Positions 16,470 through 24,193 of a DNA stretch of 64,000 nucleotides are shown piece by piece. Below the pieces are notes generated by a model. That model was given only the letters and a program-made list of their open reading frames with translations, had not been told where the DNA came from and searched no databases. Source of the DNA: JBBIPA01 sp963775935 (GTDB taxonomy: Bacteria; Chloroflexota; Dehalococcoidia; GIF9; UBA5629); the NCBI GenBank assembly GCA_963775935.1, contig CAVZKR010000004.1:310001-374000 (forward strand), in the 5' to 3' direction. A program made the position numbers and the translations under genes. Position 1 is the first letter of the stretch. Every line of letters begins with the position of its first letter.

Positions 16470-18296
16470 ATGCAGCCACGGCCTAATGTAGCCTTCTGCC
16501 CTGTCTGCCGTACGCCGAAGCAACCGAACGAGGTAGCCTGCAATCAGTGTGGCACCAGGTCATGTCCTAGCGGTCACGTTATCGATTCCAGAATCTGCCG
16601 CCTGTGTGGTTATGAAGACCGCAGCTGGAAACCACAAGCGAAAGCACCATCCCTAGAAGCTACGATTCAACGGTCTCAGGGGATTCCTGAGGTGACAGAA
16701 AGGGTCTGTCCCAGGTGCAATGTAAAAAGTATATTCACCTACGGGCGTTGTCACAATTGCGGCTTTACCCTCGAAACGCAACAATCTGGAGGCACCCAAC
16801 AGGAAACTGGCATGATAGCCCCCGCTGCTGACAGCCAGTTTTCTCCGGGAGTTCAACACTACGTTGTCCAGCAGCAGTTTCCGGGTACTCATGATGCCAA
16901 ACTGGCGTATATCTGCCCCAGATGTGGAGCCAGGGCTGACCCCAGAACCGGGAGTTGCTATAACTGTGGCTATATAGGTTCGCTGGCATATGAAATGCCC
17001 AAGCAACAGTCGCCTGCTGGTGGTCCTCCACCCCCGGCAGCAGCACCTGCAAAGGCATTTATCAAGCAACAAGTCCCTTCCGGTCAGCAGTTCTCCCATC
17101 CACCGGAACCATCTCGCGCCTGCCCTTCCTGCGGCGCTTCTGTTCCCGCTGATTCCCGATTTTGCCGCCAGTGTGGCTTCCGCTCCGGCTCCAGCCGCCA
17201 TATAGCGCAGGGTTACAATATCGGCGCAGCGGAGAAGGTAAGAAGCAGCGCCCCTATGGGAATGAGTCAGATGACACCTGCCATGCAGGCGATGCCAGCG
17301 GACGGTATGGTTCAGGACTTAATGGGTACCTATCCGCAAGCCGTGGAAATGCCCTATCCAGGAGAAGAATATCCAGAGAAAAGAGGCAAGGGAAAAGAGA
17401 AAAAGGAGAAAAGATACCCCCAGGAACGTAAAACCTTTCCCATGGGTCTGTTGACTGCTATATTTGTCGTTGCTGCCGCACTTGTGGCCATGGTCATGTT
17501 CACCGTCAGTCAGATACTGGCACCAGCCCCCCCACCAGTGACCCCAACTGTGGATAAAACTCCACCTGAGATTACTCAAGTCGCCATTGCTAGTGTCACT
17601 GCCTCTTCGGCGACGATTGAATGGACAACGAATGAAAAGGCTACCAGCCAGGTCATGCTTTGCGACCCCAGCGGCGTATGCACCTGGACAGAGCCCGATG
17701 CCAGCTTGATGAAAAGCCATTCCGTTCTGATAAAAAACAGTAAGCTGAATATCAAATACCATATCACCGTCAAGTCCATAGATGCCAGCGGCAATGAGGG
17801 AACCTATGAGATGGAAGAGGCGTTTACCCAGGGCTCGCAGCCTCCAACTACGCCACCGCCTGCTACCGTACCCGAAGGTATTGAGGTGGGCAAGCGCGCC
17901 TTTAATTTCACACTGAAAAACCTCCAGGGTGCAGATGTATCCTTAATCAGCCAACGTGGCAAGGTAGTAATGGTGAACTTCTGGGCGGTGACCTGCGGCC
18001 CCTGTATTGCCGAGCTGCCTTACATTGAAGAACTTTACAAAGCCCGGTCAGGTCAACTGGCAGTACTGGCTATTAATGAGGGAGAAACGAAGGCAACGGT
18101 GCAGTCGTTCATCAACAGCACCAACTATACATTGACTGTCCTCCTTGATACGGAAGCAACAGCTAGGTCTATTTACAACGTTACCAGCTGGCCGGTGACA
18201 TTTTTCATCGATAGCACCGGCGTCATCAAACAAATAAAGGTGGGGTCCTTCGCCAATAAGGCTGAGATAGAAACTATCCTCAGTTCAATGCAGTAA
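16470..18296 (+). CDS. Zinc-ribbon / transmembrane / FN3 / TlpA-like thioredoxin fusion (paralogue 2)
   Basis: A 608-residue protein with the same plan as the gene at 13950. Zinc ribbons occupy about 1-240 (FCPVCRTPK, ERVCPRCN, YICPRCG and RACPSCGASVPADSRFCRQCG), followed by a disordered basic stretch (KRGKGKEKKEKR), one transmembrane helix (about 324-350), one FN3-like domain (SSATIEWTTNEKATSQV), and a TlpA-type domain with NFWAVTCGPCIAELP (Cys509-Cys512). Compared with paralogue 1 it has more ribbons and one FN3 domain fewer. AACTATGGAGGCG supplies a ribosome site before ATG 16470. The external CGPC pair is the classic thioredoxin-like reducing motif. The protein's substrate is unknown. Confidence 0.85.
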   Translation: MQPRPNVAFCPVCRTPKQPNEVACNQCGTRSCPSGHVIDSRICRLCGYEDRSWKPQAKAPSLEATIQRSQGIPEVTERVCPRCNVKSIFTYGRCHNCGFTLETQQSGGTQQETGMIAPAADSQFSPGVQHYVVQQQFPGTHDAKLAYICPRCGARADPRTGSCYNCGYIGSLAYEMPKQQSPAGGPPPPAAAPAKAFIKQQVPSGQQFSHPPEPSRACPSCGASVPADSRFCRQCGFRSGSSRHIAQGYNIGAAEKVRSSAPMGMSQMTPAMQAMPADGMVQDLMGTYPQAVEMPYPGEEYPEKRGKGKEKKEKRYPQERKTFPMGLLTAIFVVAAALVAMVMFTVSQILAPAPPPVTPTVDKTPPEITQVAIASVTASSATIEWTTNEKATSQVMLCDPSGVCTWTEPDASLMKSHSVLIKNSKLNIKYHITVKSIDASGNEGTYEMEEAFTQGSQPPTTPPPATVPEGIEVGKRAFNFTLKNLQGADVSLISQRGKVVMVNFWAVTCGPCIAELPYIEELYKARSGQLAVLAINEGETKATVQSFINSTNYTLTVLLDTEATARSIYNVTSWPVTFFIDSTGVIKQIKVGSFANKAEIETILSSMQ

Positions 18297-18674
18297 AAGC
18301 CCCTTGATGCCCACCCCCATTCCCAAATCCTGAAGCAGATCATGCAACATACCCACAGACCAGAGCATCGGTCTTCGGAGTCTGAGTCCACTATCCAGTC
18401 CTATCCCATCATATACTGTTTAATACAATCCTATATACGAACTTTTTACAATTAGCACAGATGAGCACAGGTGCTACCGTTGCGGGAAAGCGGCAGGGGA
18501 AGCGGCAAAGGGAGATCAGTGACTTGGTGGTTAAAACATGTGAATGATAGTGCGGACGGTATTACTAAGACTACCCGAGTTCTGGGAACGTGCCTCTAAA
18601 CGCCCACTTTCACATATCCCTATCCTATCACTTCTAAAATCTGTATCGATTATATAAGTCCGAAATAATGGTTT
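18297..18674. other. Intergenic, nothing recognised
   Basis: A 378-bp gap between the convergent TlpA-fusion gene and the kinase gene. I see no gene, RNA, strong hairpin with T-tract or copy of the dispersed repeats. Confidence 0.5.
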
Positions 18675-20636
18675 TTATTTTCCCTCCAGCTTCTCTAATT
18701 GCTTACGGACATATTCAACCATAGGGAGATCAGAAGCATGAGCTAATGAGAGGAATTGCCTATATGAGTCAACTGCATTTTGCTTTCTACCAAGCTTTTG
18801 CTCAGCTAATGCTTTGGAATACCATGCTGGTGCATGAATTGGACTAATTTCTAGTGCTTTATTGTAGCAATGAATTGCACTTTCTAATTGGTCGAGGTTG
18901 CTCAGACTGATACCCTTATTAACCCATATTGCTACATCTGATGGGTCAAATTCTAGTGCTTTGTCAAAACAGAGGATAGCCTGACTGAATTGATGCAATC
19001 TATCTAGGCAAATACCCTTGTTATTCCAAGCTTTTAAATATTTAGCGTCACTCTCCAGCGCCCTATCATAACAATGAACAGCTTCTTTAAGGCGTCCCAT
19101 CAAGGTGAATTTACGACCTTTATTGTACCAGGCTATTACGTCCCTCGGGTCAATTTCGAGAGCTTTATTATAGCAACTTACTGCTTCATCAAAACGTCCT
19201 AGATTGTCGAATCTGTTCCCTTTACTACACCATGCTGTTGTGCATTTAGGGTCGATCTCCAGTGCTTTGTCGCAACATTTAAGCGCTTCATTGAATCTTC
19301 CAAGGTTACTCAAGCTGACTCCTTTGTTACTCCACGCCGCTACATTTTTGGGCTCTATTTCTATGGCTCTATCGAGACATTGAAGTGCTTCATTGAAGTG
19401 GCCTAAGCCATCATAGCTAACGCCTTTATTATTCCATGCCATCGCAAACGATTGGTCAATATTAGTGGCTTTCTCAAGACACCTGATGGCCTCATCAAAA
19501 CGACCTAGGTGGTTTAGAGTACTACCCTTGTTGTTCCATGTCTTTGCATCCATTGGGTCGATGGCCAGTGCTTTATCAAAGCAGTCAATAGCTTCATAAA
19601 AGCGCCCCAGCGAGTTGAGACTAGCTCCCTTATTGCCAAGTTCCCAGGCTTCGAGACAGCTATATTTAGGGGGCTTCATAATTTTGCCTGTTTCGCGTTC
19701 AAGGATTATTTCTAAGTCATGTCTTAATTCTCCAAAGCTCTGATATCTCTTGGCAGGCTCTTTCTCAAGGCAGCGTTTTATCATTGGAAAAAGAGGGGAA
19801 TTCAACCCAGGCACATTATATTGGTTGTGAAGTGTGTACCACGTTTTCCAGCTACAATCTCTTGAGGGTGTGAATGGAAGACGACCAGCGGCTGCCATTT
19901 GAAAAAGTACTATCCCGAAAGCATAAATATCACTCTTCTCATCACATCCCGCTGCATTAGTGAACTGTTCAGGGGGCATGTATGCTAAAGTTCCCAAGCC
20001 TATTCCTTGTATCGTTAAGTTCGGTGGACTGGCTTTGGTGCTTATTCCTTCTCCAGATATATTGTCTTGTTTTCCCATAAGACTAGCTAGCCCAAAGTCT
20101 GCAATTCTTACATTTTTATCTTGGCTGATCATAATATTTGAGGGTTTTATATCCCTATGGCAGATGACACCTTTTGAGTAAGCATATTCCATCCCGTAGC
20201 AGAACTGAATAGCCCAGCATAGACTTTGCGCCAAATCTGGTGGATGTCGCTCCAAATATCCTTCGAGTGAGTTGAGGCCAAACTCATTTGGAGCAATGTA
20301 TTCCATAGCGATATACAAACGTCCAGCGATTTCGTCTATCCAGTATGCCCGAACAAGGTGGGGATGATGTTCCAAATTGACCCAAATCTGTGCTTCAGTT
20401 TGAAAGCGTTTCCTTATGTGGTAATTCTCAACATACTGCTCTTGGAGTGTCTTAAGAGCAAATGCTTCCTTAGCCCCACGTTCGTAGACGAGGTACACTA
20501 TGCCAAAGCCGCCTTTTCCTAGAACTTTGTAAACCTCGTACCTATGACCTATGAAGTCACCTTTATTGTAAATAATCTCCTGTTTTTTCTCTGACATACT
20601 AGTAGATTTGTTGCTAAAGAAGCCTTTGATATCCAC
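18675..20636 (-). CDS. Serine/threonine protein kinase with TPR repeats
   Basis: A 653-residue Hanks-type kinase. The glycine loop is GKGGFG (40-45), the ATP lysine K62 (FALKTL), the catalytic loop HRDIKPSN (160-167) and the Mg-binding DFG at 180-182. An APE-like segment (YMPPEQF) and ESDIYAFG-type helix F (KSDIYAFGIVLFQM) follow. From about residue 330 there are roughly nine TPR units with the consensus AWNNKG...LGRFDEAIxCxDKALEIDP. There is no transmembrane segment, so it is a soluble kinase whose TPR part likely binds partners. It is 59 bp downstream of a HEPN-like gene on the same strand. Confidence 0.92.
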   Translation of the reverse strand: MDIKGFFSNKSTSMSEKKQEIIYNKGDFIGHRYEVYKVLGKGGFGIVYLVYERGAKEAFALKTLQEQYVENYHIRKRFQTEAQIWVNLEHHPHLVRAYWIDEIAGRLYIAMEYIAPNEFGLNSLEGYLERHPPDLAQSLCWAIQFCYGMEYAYSKGVICHRDIKPSNIMISQDKNVRIADFGLASLMGKQDNISGEGISTKASPPNLTIQGIGLGTLAYMPPEQFTNAAGCDEKSDIYAFGIVLFQMAAAGRLPFTPSRDCSWKTWYTLHNQYNVPGLNSPLFPMIKRCLEKEPAKRYQSFGELRHDLEIILERETGKIMKPPKYSCLEAWELGNKGASLNSLGRFYEAIDCFDKALAIDPMDAKTWNNKGSTLNHLGRFDEAIRCLEKATNIDQSFAMAWNNKGVSYDGLGHFNEALQCLDRAIEIEPKNVAAWSNKGVSLSNLGRFNEALKCCDKALEIDPKCTTAWCSKGNRFDNLGRFDEAVSCYNKALEIDPRDVIAWYNKGRKFTLMGRLKEAVHCYDRALESDAKYLKAWNNKGICLDRLHQFSQAILCFDKALEFDPSDVAIWVNKGISLSNLDQLESAIHCYNKALEISPIHAPAWYSKALAEQKLGRKQNAVDSYRQFLSLAHASDLPMVEYVRKQLEKLEGK

Positions 20637-20695
20637 CCTTTTCTCCTAGCAATTGCTCAATAGCCTTCTTCTTTGAGTTTGTCATAGAGTCGGGC

Positions 20696-21274
20696 TTAGT
20701 AGATTGGAGAATTATTGTTTATACTACTTTCTATTATAGCTGTAAGTAACATTTGGAAGGAAGTCAGGTCTTTCTCTAGTTGTTCGTGGTATTTCCAATC
20801 TGTCCAGACATTGTCACCTAATTTAAAAGTAGCAGTTGCACAATATTTATTAGCTTGATTAATGTACTGGCTGTCAACTTTGCCATTTTTATGAACCAAG
20901 CAATTTCGCCTAGCATCGAGTTCACCAATCAGTGGTTCAAATGTTATCAGGTAATCACTTAGGAGCTTGTTCTTATTTAACCATTTCCTGATATTACTCC
21001 AACCCTGTGTGTTTTTTCGCATATTCTGTTCGTTAATTTGCTGACCTTCATTAATAAAAAGATATACATCACGTATAAACTCCTCAAAGAGAGACCATAC
21101 GTATACTACTATCATGTTAGACAAGTAACCTACTTCGCTACCACTGTGATTCCATTCAAACATAGTGGCGAAGTCATCTCCGTAAGGTCTTACAAGCTTT
21201 CTTATATTCATATAGAGTATAGATAGCTCGTTTCTGAAGCGATGACCTTGCCGATAGAAACTTCTATATCCCAC
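20696..21274 (-). CDS. HEPN-like protein (RiboL-PSP/MAE-type), putative RNase
   Basis: A 192-residue all-helical protein from GTG 21274. The C-terminal half contains RRNCLVHKNGKVD, an Rx4H motif in the context (RN..vH.nG.vd) seen in the RiboL-PSP and MAE_28990/MAE_18760 HEPN families. An earlier SLFEEFIRDVYLFI helix is also typical. HEPN domains with this motif are often metal-independent RNases in toxin-antitoxin or abortive-infection systems. Whether this one is active is inference. It is the upstream neighbour of the kinase-TPR gene on the same strand. The start is uncertain because no in-frame ATG precedes it. Confidence 0.6.
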   Translation of the reverse strand: MGYRSFYRQGHRFRNELSILYMNIRKLVRPYGDDFATMFEWNHSGSEVGYLSNMIVVYVWSLFEEFIRDVYLFINEGQQINEQNMRKNTQGWSNIRKWLNKNKLLSDYLITFEPLIGELDARRNCLVHKNGKVDSQYINQANKYCATATFKLGDNVWTDWKYHEQLEKDLTSFQMLLTAIIESSINNNSPIY

Positions 21275-21679
21275 TGACCTTATCCATGTTGTAGACTATA
21301 TGAATTTAATTAGCACATTATAGCTTTGACCAGTCAGACGAACAAGTGTGAGCAAGAAACAATTTACCCATTGTTACATTAAATCGTAATTTTGATACCT
21401 CAAGCTTTCTACTGGAACACTTAAAGTGGAAATTTGTTTCCAGGATTATCTCTCCCTGGCGGTATCGAGTCGCCGCAATAGAGTCTCCGATAGCCTGACT
21501 AATTTGATAGTGACCCGCAGTCTCTTAGACCGCTGTCCATCCTAACGACCAAATATGCTGACGCTGGCTTGACGCTTGGACAACACGCCAACGGCCGGTG
21601 TCTGTATTTAAATACGGCTACAGCTAAGGACAGTTCCTGCTACGGTTCAGTTTTATTGCAGGCTTAGTATTTGAAGCGG
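21275..21679. other. Intergenic, nothing recognised
   Basis: About 400 bp upstream of the HEPN-like gene, leading into a dispersed repeat. I see no credible gene or RNA here. Confidence 0.45.
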
Positions 21680-21840
21680 GACATCAGGTACTACCAGATA
21701 TCATTGGAGGAACGAAGTGACATGGCAGTCGTTCCGTCTTCCCGTGAACAGGGAGATTGCTTCGTCGTCCACTCCAGGTGGACTCCTCGCAATGACATAC
21801 TATGAGCCAAGGGATTGCTTCGCTACGCTCGCAATGACAT
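21680..21840. repeat. Extended family 1 repeat, left copy flanking the DUF4143 gene
   Basis: 21680-21817 matches 23462-23600 almost throughout, from GACATCAGGTACTACCAG through the inverted GAGGAACGAAGTGAC / CTCCTCGCAATGACAT pair to TGAGCCA..GATTG. Another right-end unit (GATTGCTTCGCTACGCTCGCAATGACA) continues to 21840. The two copies are direct repeats around the interval 21841-23461. Confidence 0.75.
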
Positions 21841-21873
21841 GGTAAAAGCGATTGCCGCGCCTTGCTGCAGAGG

Positions 21874-22062
21874 CTATGAAAACAGCTTCATATATTTTTG
21901 AAATACGAAAACCCTGTTGCGCTGAAAACCCGTAGTCTCTTTTAGTATCCCCTGATTAATAAAAGCTTGAACCAGGCTGTTGGCTGCCCTGGGAGATAAA
22001 CCCGTCATAGTCTGGACATCTTTGATGGTGACAATAGGCTTGGAAAAGTATAATAAGGAAAA
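21874..22062 (-). pseudogene. C-terminal remnant of a Fic-family protein
   Basis: A 62-codon open stretch on the minus strand ending at TAG 21874. It reads KPIVTIKDVQTMTGLS, then PRAANSLVQAFINQGILKE and FQRNRVFVFQKYM. This is the C-terminal winged-helix segment of Fic/DUF4172-type proteins, where a GLS..AAN.LV recognition helix precedes R.R.FVY..Y. The Fic AMPylation core (HPFxxGNG) is absent: a TGA at 22063-22065 and unrelated sequence precede it. It is therefore a truncated remnant beside a repeat. Confidence 0.65.
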
Positions 22063-22196
22063 TCATATTTTACTTTGCTGACGGTTTTATATTCTTGCTT
22101 GCTCACGAGCTTATTGGGGTAATCACATTCCCAGGTTCGTTGCCCGGTCATTGGCATTTACAAATTAGCGTTTGTGATGTAAAATTACAATGTATA

Positions 22197-22215
22197 TTTA
22201 CAATAGTATTGTAAA
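22197..22215. promoter_or_regulatory. Perfect 19-bp palindrome at the ATPase start (putative operator)
   Basis: TTTACAATA-G-TATTGTAAA is a perfect palindrome ending 5 nt before the ATG at 22221. TTACAAT also occurs at about 22185, one turn upstream. The palindrome occupies the place where a ribosome site would lie; no Shine-Dalgarno is present. Confidence 0.55.
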
Positions 22216-22220
22216 AAAGC

Positions 22221-23411
22221 ATGAGCAATAAGAATAGCGATTATATCCCACGGCTACTGACCTGTCCTGAGCGCTCCTTCTTTTTATTCGGGCCACGTGG
22301 AACAGGTAAAAGCACCTGGCTGAAACAACTGCTTCCTGATGCTTTGCACCTGGATCTTCTCGATGCCGCGCTGTATCTTGAGTTATCCAATGACCCTCAC
22401 CGGCTGGAAGCACTGGCGGGAAACCGTCCTGAAGGCAGCTGGATTGTGCTTGACGAAATCCAGAAGATTGCCAGCCTCCTCGATGAAGTACACCGCCTGA
22501 TGGAGTCACGCCGCTGGCGTTTTGCCCTCTGTGGTTCCTCTGCCCGCAAGCTGAGGCGCGGCGGCGCTAACCTGCTCGCTGGCCGTGCTCTCACCCTGAA
22601 CATGGAAGGTTTTTCCGCCCAGGAGCTGGGCAGGGATTTTGACCTGTCTGTTGCCCTGGACTGGGGGCTGCTTCCTTTTGTGCATCACGACCCAACACAT
22701 GCTGCCGATATACTGTCTGCCTATTTGAATACCTATCTTAAAGAAGAGGTCCGTGAAGAGGGGCTGCTGCGCCGTGTTCCTCCTTTCGTCCGGTTTCTGG
22801 CTATAGCCGGGCAACTCAACGGCCAGGTGGTAAACGGACTGAATATCTCCCGCGAAGCAGCGGTGGCCCGCAGTACCGTGGATTCGTATTTCTCCATCCT
22901 GTTCGATACATTGCTGGGCCATTTCCTGCCAGCCTGGCAAGCGGGATTGAAAGTACGTGAAGCCACTCACCCTAAATTCTACTGGTTCGACACTGGCGTG
23001 GCGAGAGCTGCGGCTGGTTGGTTGCGTGACCCTGTCGACCGTGTGTGGCAGGGAACTGCACTGGAAACGCTGGTCTTCCACGAACTGCGAGTGTATAACG
23101 AAGTGAGCGGAAAGCATCGTCCCATCAGCTATTATCGTACAGCCGCTGGTGTTGAGGTGGACTTTGTCATTGAGACTTCTCGCCGCAGCTCGACGACGCC
23201 TCCGCATATCGTTGCTGTTGAAGTCAAGCGTGGGGACAAATGGAGCCGTGCCTGGGAAAAGCCACTCCGTTCCCTGGCTACCCTACCAGGTATTAAAGTA
23301 GACAGGCTGATTGGAGTGTACACTGGTAAGCGTTCCTACCGTTTCGATGCCATCGATGTCATGCCTGTAGAATCGTTCTTTGAGGCTCTGCATCAAGGTA
23401 AAATCTTCTGA
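22221..23411 (+). CDS. AAA ATPase with DUF4143 C-terminal domain
   Basis: A 396-residue protein of the AAA_14/DUF4143 class. Walker A is FGPRGTGKSTW (about 24-34), Walker B is WIVLDEIQK, and sensor-like CGSSARKLRRGG and LLAGRA follow. The C-terminal DUF4143 region has KFYWFDTGVARA, WQGTALETLVFHEL and the nuclease-like YYRTAAGVEVDFVI...VAVEVKRG. The D...E-K spacing resembles the PD-(D/E)XK core. The family is widespread and often mobile, with unsettled function. The start overlaps a palindrome, and long direct repeats flank the locus. Confidence 0.9.
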   Translation: MSNKNSDYIPRLLTCPERSFFLFGPRGTGKSTWLKQLLPDALHLDLLDAALYLELSNDPHRLEALAGNRPEGSWIVLDEIQKIASLLDEVHRLMESRRWRFALCGSSARKLRRGGANLLAGRALTLNMEGFSAQELGRDFDLSVALDWGLLPFVHHDPTHAADILSAYLNTYLKEEVREEGLLRRVPPFVRFLAIAGQLNGQVVNGLNISREAAVARSTVDSYFSILFDTLLGHFLPAWQAGLKVREATHPKFYWFDTGVARAAAGWLRDPVDRVWQGTALETLVFHELRVYNEVSGKHRPISYYRTAAGVEVDFVIETSRRSSTTPPHIVAVEVKRGDKWSRAWEKPLRSLATLPGIKVDRLIGVYTGKRSYRFDAIDVMPVESFFEALHQGKIF

Positions 23412-23461
23412 GCTATCCTGCGTGAGCTAGTTCAAATAGATTAGTGGCACTTTTGTAGCGC

Positions 23462-23600
23462 GACATCAGGTACTACCAGGTGTCATTGCGAGGAACGAAG
23501 TGACGTGGCAATCGTTCCGTCTTCCTGTGAACATGGAGATTGCTTCGTCGTCCACTCCAGGTGGACTCCTCGCAATGACATATTGTGAGCCAGGCGATTG
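23462..23600. repeat. Extended family 1 repeat, right copy flanking the DUF4143 gene
   Basis: Direct-repeat partner of 21680-21817, with the same GACATCAGGTACTACCAG lead and the same inverted TGTCATTGCGAGGAACG / CTCGCAATGACA ends. It starts 50 bp after the ATPase stop codon. Confidence 0.75.
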
Positions 23601-23652
23601 ATATGAGTGACCAGTATCTCTTTGCGGTTGTCTATGATATCGTGTGTGGGCA

Positions 23653-23973
23653 TTAAAGCTCTCTGGCAAGTTCTGGGTGATTATGTCGTATCCACTCCTC
23701 GACCTTGTGGCGTATTTGGTTTGCCAGCTCAAACATCTCCTGTGCTTCCTGAACGGTAACCATGCCAGGTCTTTCGTAGTCGCTGATATTCCGCTTGCGG
23801 CGTAATTTATCGAGCCTGCGAATTATGTTTCTTTCCAGTTTCAGCGTAAATTCCAGAGATTGAATAGCATAATAGTGGTATGCCTCTCTGCTTGCCCTGT
23901 ACCCGGCGGCTGCCAGCAGCTCGGCAATTTCACGGGATGACGGTTTATGTTCCTTTAGCCACCCTTTCTCCAA
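23653..23973 (-). CDS. Small HEPN-type protein, apparently internally shortened
   Basis: A 106-residue protein. The N-terminal stretch (KGWLKEHKPSSREIAELL) and the C-terminal stretch (AAAGYRASREAYHYYAIQSL, LRRKRNISDYERPGMV, EWIRHNHPEL) resemble the two ends of a family of about 140-150-residue HEPN-like proteins found in Chloroflexota and other bacteria. From memory of that family, a helix of about 40 residues normally separates REIAELL from AAAGYRA; here they are joined directly. The start (TTG 23973) has no ribosome site, and a family 2 repeat begins 12 bp upstream. It is probably a non-functional relic, though the frame is open. Confidence 0.55.
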   Translation of the reverse strand: MEKGWLKEHKPSSREIAELLAAAGYRASREAYHYYAIQSLEFTLKLERNIIRRLDKLRRKRNISDYERPGMVTVQEAQEMFELANQIRHKVEEWIRHNHPELAREL

Positions 23974-23985
23974 CCAGAGATTTGC

Positions 23986-24046
23986 GTGGCAGTCACCTGC
24001 CTCAGGTGACGCCGAGCTGAGGTCACTTTGGGGAGGCGAGTCTCAC
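23986..24046. repeat. Dispersed palindromic repeat, family 2
   Basis: From GTGGCAGTCACCTGCC to GGAGGCGAGTCTCAC, nearly identical to 15796-15856. It abuts the 5' end of the shortened HEPN-type gene. Confidence 0.75.
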
Positions 24047-24193
24047 AAAATCTTCAAAGTCAGCCCATATTTCATTCTAAAAAGGCAGTTTATTACCGAT
24101 CCTTCGATTCTGGCAACAATAATCTAAGATGGTACAACTATTGGGGCAGGTCACAGACTCATCTCATCCGTTCAACTGCGATAACGTCTGAAA

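Noticed and set aside
22506..23207. A 233-codon minus-strand frame inside the DUF4143 ATPase
   Set aside because: It is antisense to a well-supported gene, is Arg/Ser/His-rich and resembles no family.
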